NCBI GenBank assembly: GCA_009809945.1
Contig: WTPW01000422.1
Span: forward strand, 154,657 to 218,656
DNA length: 64,000 nucleotides
Direction: 5' to 3'
DNA from: Gigaspora margarita
Taxonomy: Eukaryota > Glomeromycota > Glomeromycetes > Diversisporales > Gigasporaceae
In this document: piece by piece, positions 56,745 to 64,000 of the stretch
Layout: the number at the start of each line of letters is the position of its first letter
Numbering within the stretch: the stretch's first letter is position 1
The notes under the pieces: model-generated
What the model was told of the DNA's origin: nothing
Seen by the model: only the letters and a program-made list of their open reading frames with translations
The model's database searches: none
Program-made: the position numbers and the translations under genes

Positions 56745-56890
56745 ATATTATTAATCATCTGATTATTTTTTATCAGAGGGCTACCCCCTTCCCTCCTCCT
56801 TAATATAGATTTGGTCAGGTTCTTATATATAATTTCAACTTTTTTTACCCCCTCCCTCTAGAAAATCACCTGATTTTTGTCACTCCCCTT
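56745..56890 (+). repeat. Short dispersed repeat, inverse copy of 25715-25855
   Basis: Starts near ATTATTAATCATCTGATTAT and ends AAAATCACCTGATTTTTGTC. Its TCACCTGAT motif is shared with the adjacent MULE MITE, suggesting related families. Confidence 0.7.
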
Positions 56891-56973
56891 ATTTGTTTTA
56901 ATAATTAAATATATACTACCTTATGTTTAGTTTAAGTATGAATTATTAATATTTCCTGTTTTAGTTAAAGAAT

Positions 56974-57435
56974 TTGTTTTACAAAAAATTTCTGAAAGTA
57001 TTCTTAAAAATTGGAGTAACCAATTTTTATTTCAATTTTAATAGAATGTTAATAGTTAATATTTATAAATTTCTTATAGTGAAAACTGAGCACAAGAAGA
57101 AGATCAAAGATGCTTATAATCAAGGCATTCCACTTCTACTAAATATAAAAATTCTATTCCTTTTTTAAGAAATAATAGGGTGCATTGACTCCTTTATCAA
57201 CATTATCAAGTTTACAAAATAAATTACTAAGCACTATTATTGCATCTTCTACTACTTCTATTACCAATTCAATTGAAACTGATAGTGTTAGAACTAGAAA
57301 TAATATTGATGCTAAATTATTCTTATCTAAATTACCAGAAACTGATAATGATGCTAAGCTATATTCATTAGAATTATTTGCACCTATTATATGATCTAAA
57401 AAGGCAATTAAAAAGTTGTAGATATTAGTTAACAC
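56974..57435 (+). pseudogene. Unassigned coding-like segment
   Basis: Frames at 56974-57168 and 57185-57394 (plus) are separated by a stop and shift. The second (PLSTLSSLQNKLLSTIIAS, then SIETDSVRTRNNIDAKLFLS, KLPETDNDAKLYSLELFAP) has protein-like composition with little bias. Its minus-strand shadow 57154-57435 is also open, so the strand is not certain. No family recognised. It may be a remnant of a hypothetical protein. Confidence 0.3.
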
Positions 57436-57594
57436 CCTAAAATGATGCTCTTAAATCTGTGATATATTGCTTTTGTCAAATTTGTTAACATTTGCCCTTT
57501 TGCATGTTTGTTTATTTGCATACTTTCTATTTTAAGCAAAAAAATGGCCAAAAAAGTTAATCTAATATATTACGAAATTCAAAGTGTTTTATAT

Positions 57595-57665
57595 AGTCTA
57601 CTCTCTTTTTCTTGTTCTTTCTCTTGCTTTTGCTCTTGCTCTTGGTCTTGGTCTCTATCAAGCGA
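57595..57665. repeat. CT-rich simple repeat
   Basis: Imperfect 6-bp repeat (CTTTTG/CTCTTG/GTCTTG) in TCTTGCTTTTGCTCTTGCTC followed by TTGGTCTTGGTCTC. Confidence 0.85.
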
Positions 57666-57669
57666 AAAA

Positions 57670-59039
57670 AAGTTTGAAGCATAATTAAAAATGCTAAATG
57701 TGTTAGTGAAAAGTAAGAAAATTTTTGTTCCTATACAAACTTAAATTATAGTTTTCTTTTTTTTGAATTTTTCACTTGGATTTTTGCTGTCTAGATTAAT
57801 TGATAATCTACAAACTTTTCTTTGAACCAAGAAGCAAAATATATTACATTGTTGTCTCATAATTCATATCAACGATCGCTGTTTTAATTAATTAATAATT
57901 TCTTTTTTTATATGATCTTACCTTTACTGTTATACTACATATTAGGCTTTATTATATATATTTATGTGTGGCTATTACATACATTTTAAAACATAAAATA
58001 TTATATAATGATAAATAATTAAAATTTTTCTACAATTATAAAGGGAATCCTAAAATTTATCTGAAAATTCATACTTTAATTATTCTGCTTTGTAAGATCA
58101 GCAATAAACTATTATCATTTGATTGTATGACTCTAAGATATTATTAATAAAAAAAAATACAGAAACATAGTACAAGTATAAAGTGTATGGTTTACAGGTA
58201 ACTATTTGTATGCGAAATCTTGAATCTTATTGGATGGTGTATTCAAAAATTGATTATTGGATGCATATTAACATCATGCGTATAACATGTTTACAAGGTT
58301 TGTTTAATGCCATATAAAGCATTTTTTGTATAATTCATTTTGCTATACTTGTGGCTATGTGCATTTTCTAAATTCTGCTATGAGCATCTAAACCTGTTAT
58401 GCTTTGCTACTTATGATAATCAATTTGAGGATAAAAAAAGATATAGTATAATTTTCAGAATCAGAATAGTCTAGTGCTTTGGTTGAGGCTTCTTGATAGC
58501 ATATGATTTTAACAAATTTAGATTTCTATGAATATTGGTAAATAGAATATATTGAGGTAGGGCTAGGGGTATGAATGGGAGGCTATAGCAAGCAGATATT
58601 AAGGGATAATTTATACGTATAGTTTTTTTTTTAGAAGGGATGAAGTTATCTTTTGTTTTGCTATCGCTCATCTTGGAAAAGGCTGTCTCTATCTCCCTTC
58701 TACCTACATTTAAGTGACCCTGCAAGTATTAGTAATATCGGACTAGTTGGGCAATATATTGGATATTTAAGGATCCATAGCTACAGTGGTAGTAAAAATT
58801 CTTTGCAGTCAGTTTTGAGCATAAGGCTGCATGGGCAGTGCAAGAACTCTTATTAGTGAATAGTTAGGCTCTGTGGCTATATAGCTATAAGATCTAAAAT
58901 AGATACTGCAGGATAATGCCCAATTTCTTATTAACACCTATATAGACAAATGTTAGCTATTGTTCTTATATTTGGCTTTCATATAATTGGCAAGATGCGA
59001 TTTAGGCCTTGGGGTATAGTAAAATTTGGAGAAAGGTCA
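57670..59039. other. Intergenic, nothing firmly recognised
   Basis: Open frames at 58471-58725 (minus) and 58653-58856 (plus) overlap each other and have no domain. The less AT-rich part around 58450-59000 could be a decayed element, but I cannot place ends. Confidence 0.35.
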
Positions 59040-60130
59040 GTAGTTTATGCATTTGACAATTGCTAAAATTAGTCCAAGTATCAAAATAAAATTTTTTACA
59101 GCAAATTATATGATAATTGGTAAGTTATATAAAAAACTTTTTTATAGTAAATTGTGATAGAAACCACAACAATTAATTCCAATACAAATTAACTTAAAAC
59201 CATACTGCATGTACAATAGCTAACAAGTTTTGTAACAAAATTTTTACAGTAATTTATGACAGAAATCTAAGACAGTTAATTCTACTATCAATTAATTTAA
59301 CTACATACTGCAATAGCAAGTTTTTTATTTTGTCTCTCATTTTTAGTATGTTGTATAATTACAAAAAAATATAATGGTATTTTGTCTTTTGCTATTAAGA
59401 AACCTATGCAGTAGTTTCACAACTTTAACCTTTTTTTTTGCATTTGTTCTATTATGTGTTTAACAACTAGACAACTAGATAGTCATTCTAACAGCCAACC
59501 TTTGGCCATGTAGTTCTAGCATGTTATACTATCTAGTACTCTTGATTTAATAACTAACAATACTGATCACATATATCACTTTCATTACTGATCAGGTTAC
59601 TAATAACCAAAATTAACTTATAATCATGAATAATAGATAATTCAAGACAAAAGCTGCCTAGATCCATACATATTAAGACAGTAATTTATAATAGAACACA
59701 ATTGTTAGTAAGTTTTCAACAAAATTTTTTATAGCAAGCATGATAGTAATTTCACTAATCCAATCTTTAATTGCTAATATGCACCACAACTGTTAGTAAA
59801 TTTGTAAAAAAATTTTTTACAGGAAATCATAGCATTGTAAAATTTGCAACTATAATTCTAATGCAAATTGTGTTATAGAATTTACAACTATGTTTCTAAC
59901 ACAAACTAATTCAACTTTAATGCATTTTGTGTATTACTATTGTAGTTTGTAATTTTTTGTAATAAATTTTTTACAAATAAGTTATGATAGAATAATTTCA
60001 ATACATACAGTATGCTACTGCATTAGTAATGCCAACTAATATAACCACATGCTGAGTTGCTATGATAGCTCATAAGTTTTGTAATAAAATTTTTACAGTA
60101 AATCAAATAGAAATTATAACAATTTAATAC
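59040..60130 (+). repeat. Satellite array C (same family as A and B)
   Basis: Units carry TTTTTACAGTAATTTATGAC, AGAAATC-ACAAT, TTCCAATACAAATTAACTTA, a CATACTGCA word and CAAGTTTTGTAACAAAATTT, in the same orientation as array A. It is more diverged than A and is interrupted at about 59340-59620 by unrelated sequence. Confidence 0.7.
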
Positions 60131-60149
60131 AATCTAACTTATACTGTAA

Positions 60150-60790
60150 AGTGAATCTAAGAATTAAAAAAAATAATAATAAAGAATCTGATCTTAAAAT
60201 TCATTTAAGAATATATGCACTTTATTACTTTTGATGAATAAGCTTAAGTAAAATAATTCTTTAGCAATTATAAGAAAAAATTTTAACAACTAAAAAAAAA
60301 TCTTACACTAATTTTGCTATAGAACTATCTATACTAAATTCTATTTTAATATTTTGATATACCAAATTAATTGTATTTTATGCTAGAGCATTTCTTGTAA
60401 TAGAAAACTAACTTAATGCATATTGTTCATCATGATAATTTATAAGATTTATAATTGAATTTTTTATAGTAAATCAAATAGAATTATGCAATTTTAATAT
60501 AGTAAAATTATTGCTAGTGATGTAATGAAATTGTAAGAATTAAAAAAATCAAAAATCTTGAAATAGAGAATTTTAAAATTCATCTAAAAATGTCTGAACA
60601 TTGTTAGTTTTAATGAATAAGCTTTAGTAAAATAATTCTTTAGCAAATATGAGAAAATTTTTAATTTACAAGAATACATCTACTATATTAAGTAATTACA
60701 GAAAAAACTTACACTAATTCACTATAGAATTACCTACACTAAATTCTATTCTAATATTTTGATATACAAAATATTTTGCATAACTTACTG
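60150..60790. repeat. Direct duplication of about 250 bp, period about 380 bp
   Basis: The block from AAGAATTAAAAAAA through TTCATTTAAGAATAT, GAATAAGCTT-AGTAAAATAA, TTCTTTAGCAA and AAATTCTATTTTAATATTTT occurs at about 60140-60380 and again at 60530-60775. The satellite-like words between the copies link it to array C. Confidence 0.75.
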
Positions 60791-61308
60791 CATTTGCCTG
60801 ATACATTTTTTGTTATAAACTATTAACACAAGTGCAACAGAGTAGTATTGAATTGTATTTAGTACTTAGCTTTTTTATTAAGATCTTATTGTACTATATT
60901 TATTTATTTTTTTATTTTTTTTTTTAAATGCCAAAGTTGAAACTTTTTTAAATAAAAATAGTAAATTTACATTTAAAAATTTCAGAACTACATTTATATT
61001 ACTGTAAACAGGTACCCAATGTGACATTATACCTCCTATTTTCTATAAATGCTATAATTAATTGTTTCAAATTAATTAACTAGCTAGAATAGATTGGAGG
61101 AAACCTTAAGTATATGCTATTGGCATTAGTTTATACAAATTGTTAGAAAGTAATCTTGTAGAAACCATTTTTCTATAAAAGAAGAGTAATCTATATGAGA
61201 TATATTTGGAATAAAGTATTTTCTTTTTTTCATCTTTGAAGTAAGATTGCGAGCATGTTCCCATTGATGTTGAAATATATTTAGTGAAGACCAAATAGTA
61301 TTTTGGAA
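60791..61308. other. AT-rich spacer, 3' flank of the LINE
   Basis: No recognised gene. A T-run near 60905-60925 could be the remains of a poly(A) tail of a minus-strand retroelement. Confidence 0.35.
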
Positions 61309-61671
61309 CTAATCTAAAAGATTATTTGAAAAAGTGGTAAGAAATAATTTAGTTTGTTTAGCAGTAAGTAGTTTAATATTTTTGAAAACATTAGAGGAAA
61401 AGATTCCAATAATATAGTAAAAAAAAAAGTTAAATTGTGAATTAGATGAATTAAGTATAGAGTGTAGAAGAATATTGAGAATTGTAGTTAGTGATATAGT
61501 AGTAATTTTGAGAGAGGTAAGTGTTTCAGTAATTATATTAGTTATAGATTGTTGAATATTATTGTTATTGTTTAAACAGAGAAGTATGTGTAGAGTGTCT
61601 TCATTATCTGAATAACGAGAGCAATTTGATGTTGAATATAGGTAAGAATAGTGAATATGAAGGTTTTTCAT
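61309..61671 (-). pseudogene. LINE C-terminal Cys/His region (120 aa frame)
   Basis: Contains C-x-x-Y-S-D-N-E-D-T-L-H-I-L-L-C, which fits the CCHC-like knuckle after RNase H with one Cys replaced by Tyr, followed by Asn- and Thr-rich helices. It is separated from the RNase H frame by about 220 bp with stops. Same strand and order as expected for one original frame. Confidence 0.6.
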
Positions 61672-61890
61672 AGTTGGAAGATTATTTGTTATATTTTGAT
61701 TCTAAAAGAATATTTAGAGTGATTGTGTTCAAGTGTGTTTAAAATATCAAAACATAGTATCCAATTGGGTTCAGCTATATTTTTAAATATTTTAAGAGTA
61801 GACCCGAAGTATAATTATTGTATAGTATATATATTTTTGATAAAGGTTTGTATTTTGAAAAGAATAAAACATTTTTCTATATTGGTAAAT

Positions 61891-62799
61891 TTAGAAAATT
61901 ATGGGTAATTTTAAGTATTGGTTTGTTAGTTCCATTTTTTGCAAGTAAGTCTGCTTGGTTATAGATAGGATTAAGATATGATTTGATTTTGTGTAGAGTA
62001 AATAAAAAGTTTTTAATAGATTTAATTTGATTAATAATAGATATAATATCCCAGTTTTTGTTTGTGTAGGTTTTGAAAGATATATTTGTTTTAGGTCTTT
62101 GATTGCAGTATTGTTGTCTAAATGGATATTTATATGAGTATTATTGGGAGTTGCAAGAAGAAGAGAAATAATTGCTTCAAGTTCAGTCTGTGTTGTAACA
62201 GAATATAAAGTAATAGCTGCATTGAATTTAATAGAAGTATTATTTTTACAAATCCAACCAATGCCAGATTTAATATTTGATGATTGTAGATTTTGTATTG
62301 AAGCATCAGTATAGAAATGAAGTTCTTGTAAAGTAAGATTTTGAATAAGTGATAGAAGGTTAGTAAGCTGATATTGATAGGTAGCATTATTGGTTAAATG
62401 GTATTTTAGTTGTATTTCTTGTATAGGAATATAATTTTGTAGTATAGATTGAGAGGAAGTTGTAGTATTAGTAAGATTAAAAATATGAATTAGAGCAAGA
62501 ATTTCTTTGTAATCTATTTGAAAGTATGTTTGATTTTTTAGATTTGTTAATTTGATTATCGGAAAGATTAAATGAAAAAAGGTATTTGGAAATGAAGAGA
62601 TATTGGGTAGTAGTTGTATGAAACCTGAATCTGAAGGATTTATATTATATGTTATAGTTTTTAATAAAGAAGGTTGATGTAATAAGAAGAGATTATTGTT
62701 AGAAATATTGTGTATTTGTATAAGTGAAAAAGGATTAGAGGTTATTAGATAAAAAAGAAGATATGTTGTATTAATTAAGGAGTTAATTAGGGTAGACAA
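61891..62799 (-). CDS. LINE RNase H-containing frame (302 aa)
   Basis: The longest uninterrupted frame of the LINE. RNase H residues are visible: LHFYTDASIQN (Asp about residue 166), a GIGWICKNN strand, TQTELEAIISLLLAT (Glu about residue 208) and INIHLDNNTAIKDL (Asp about residue 228). The terminal His/Asp segment is expected near KSNHIL but is weakly conserved. The N-terminal about 150 residues would be the thumb/connection and are Leu/Ile/Asn/Thr-rich. The start Met is only the first ATG of the open stretch; the natural protein begins much further upstream. Activity is doubtful given the decay in the RT part. Confidence 0.7.
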   Translation of the reverse strand: MSTLINSLINTTYLLFYLITSNPFSLIQIHNISNNNLFLLHQPSLLKTITYNINPSDSGFIQLLPNISSFPNTFFHLIFPIIKLTNLKNQTYFQIDYKEILALIHIFNLTNTTTSSQSILQNYIPIQEIQLKYHLTNNATYQYQLTNLLSLIQNLTLQELHFYTDASIQNLQSSNIKSGIGWICKNNTSIKFNAAITLYSVTTQTELEAIISLLLATPNNTHINIHLDNNTAIKDLKQIYLSKPTQTKTGILYLLLIKLNLLKTFYLLYTKSNHILILSITKQTYLQKMELTNQYLKLPIIF

Positions 62800-64000
62800 A
62801 GATGAGGCCAGGTATTTATAATTGTGTTATCTTGTATAAAATAGAGCATATTAGAGAACTATGAAGGTTAACAACCTTTATTTGGTAGATAGATATTATT
62901 CTATAGAAGAATATATTTATTGTTTGCAGTTGTAATTTGTTCAATAAATAGTAACCGGTTATTTCTCATACTATTAATTATGGAGGTTTGTGGATTTGAT
63001 AAAAGTAAATCATAGATTAAATGTATATTAGAAAAGAAATCTGGTTAATAAGAATTAAGTGAAAGATTTGATGATATAATATTATTTTTGGCTAATTGTA
63101 TAAGTTGAAAAATAAAATAATAGTAGCTGCAACAACTGGAAATCAATGGAAGCAAGGCTTTATAAAGAACATCCAAAATTATATAAACATATAAATACAT
63201 TTATAGAAACCTTTTCAAAAGTGATCAAACTAAAGATAATAATATTATCTTAAAAATTAATACATTTTAAACAACCTGATCATATGATCTTTCAAGTAGT
63301 TGAATGACTATCAATATAAAGTTTTTGGTTTTATGACTATGAGTAATAAGTAAATTTTGGGTTAAGTTGGGGGACCATACTTTGGTTAGCCATGATTTAA
63401 CATGGATAATACCAATATTTTTAAGAATTGGCTAGAGTTAAAAATACGTTCAATATTAGCAGAACTTGTTTTTTGGATTAGATTATTAAGGGTTGGTAGA
63501 TTAAATGTTATAGGATTAGTAAGAACTATATTGTTAGACTATTGTTAGTGTTTTTGGCAAGAGAAAGCATTTTTTTGGTTTGAATAGTGAAGAGACAAAA
63601 TAATTTGGTTTGGAGATTATTGTGGATAATGCATACTTGTAAAAGATATTTGATAGTGGGTTAAAGTATAAGATTGAAAAGTGATGAAATTTGTACAGGT
63701 GTAATTTTTTTGTATTTTATTAGACAAATAAAATTTTCAATTTTGTTAACAATTGTATCAAATGTTGGTTTGGTTGAACTATTTCCATCAAAAGACTTTT
63801 TGGGTAAGATGAGTTGGTTATTGAACAAAAGAGGTATTGTTTTTGATTTGTAGGATCTAGGATGAATATAAAGTAAATCAGATTTTGAGAAATTGACTTC
63901 TATATTTTAATTTTAATTTTATAGAGTTCAGAGGTGTCATTAAAAATATTTTGCATAGTTTTAGAGCTTTCACAGAGCCATGTTGTATTATCCATATAGG

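Larger units (their letters stand above)
61309..64000 (-). mobile_element. LINE (non-LTR retrotransposon), C-terminal part, runs off the right edge
   Basis: Minus-strand order from the right edge: the reverse transcriptase catalytic motif YMDNTTWLCESS (about 63998-63960) at the very edge, degraded downstream RT/thumb sequence (several stops, 63900-62820), an RNase H frame (62799-61891), and a C-terminal Cys/His block (61671-61309) with CSRYSDNEDTLHILLCLNN, resembling the zinc motif that follows RNase H in such LINEs. In YMDN the second Asp of the usual Asp-Asp pair reads Asn. Most of the RT and any 5' frame lie beyond the window. T-rich/A-rich asymmetry is strong throughout. Confidence 0.8.

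Overview
This is a very AT-rich, gene-poor eukaryotic window made almost entirely of layered, decaying transposable elements, inverted repeats and satellite arrays. The repertoire suggests an arbuscular mycorrhizal fungus (Glomeromycotina, Rhizophagus-like or a relative). It includes Tnp2/CACTA-type, MULE-SWIM and hAT transposases, Ty3/gypsy elements, a LINE with RNase H, tRNA-headed retroelements, and fragments of the Cys-rich-kinase and Sel1 families expanded in those fungi. That assignment is inference from family resemblance. No ribosomal RNA, genuine tRNA gene or conserved housekeeping gene was seen. Two assembly gaps (runs of N) lie at 30572-30786 and 49532-50249.

Layout. 1-7.8 kb: an inverted repeat whose partner lies 49 kb away, a Tc1/mariner-type non-autonomous element, a tRNA-headed retroposon with perfect target duplication, a non-autonomous hAT element carrying a nested mariner MITE, and a probable solo LTR carrying a second copy of the same MITE. 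7.8-9.3 kb: the only intact multi-exon gene, a 402-residue protein on the minus strand with one clear intron; it may be an endogenised partitivirus-like coat protein. 10.4-18.6 kb: two broken Tnp2 transposases, two foldback elements (421 bp and 843 bp), a second tRNA-headed retroposon and satellite array A. 20.8-25.1 kb: satellite array B (same family as A, opposite strand), a kinase-type Cys-rich module, a roughly 120-bp tandem array and Sel1 repeats. 25.1-28.8 kb: a degenerate Ty3/gypsy element. 29.1-33.2 kb: a higher-order satellite with an assembly gap. 34.7-40.4 kb: a MULE transposase split around three kinase-type Cys-rich fragments, one of them interrupted by an hAT MITE. 41.1-43.5 kb: a foldback element filled with serial palindromic modules. 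44.3-48.8 kb: a third tRNA-headed retroposon and a second gypsy element with integrase. 51.0-54.95 kb: a full-length hAT element with 17-bp terminal repeats and 8-bp target duplication, inserted into another copy of the palindromic-module element. 56.6 kb: a MULE MITE with 9-bp duplication. 59-60.8 kb: satellite array C and a tandem duplication. 61.3-64.0 kb: a LINE on the minus strand running off the right edge.

The features do not form an operon or pathway. What unites them is nested insertion, from which insertion order can be read, and decay in which in-frame stops often fall where the family has Trp (TGG to TAG or TGA) or plausibly Gln, i.e. G-to-A and C-to-T changes. The spliced gene at 7.8-9.3 kb stands out because it is free of such damage.
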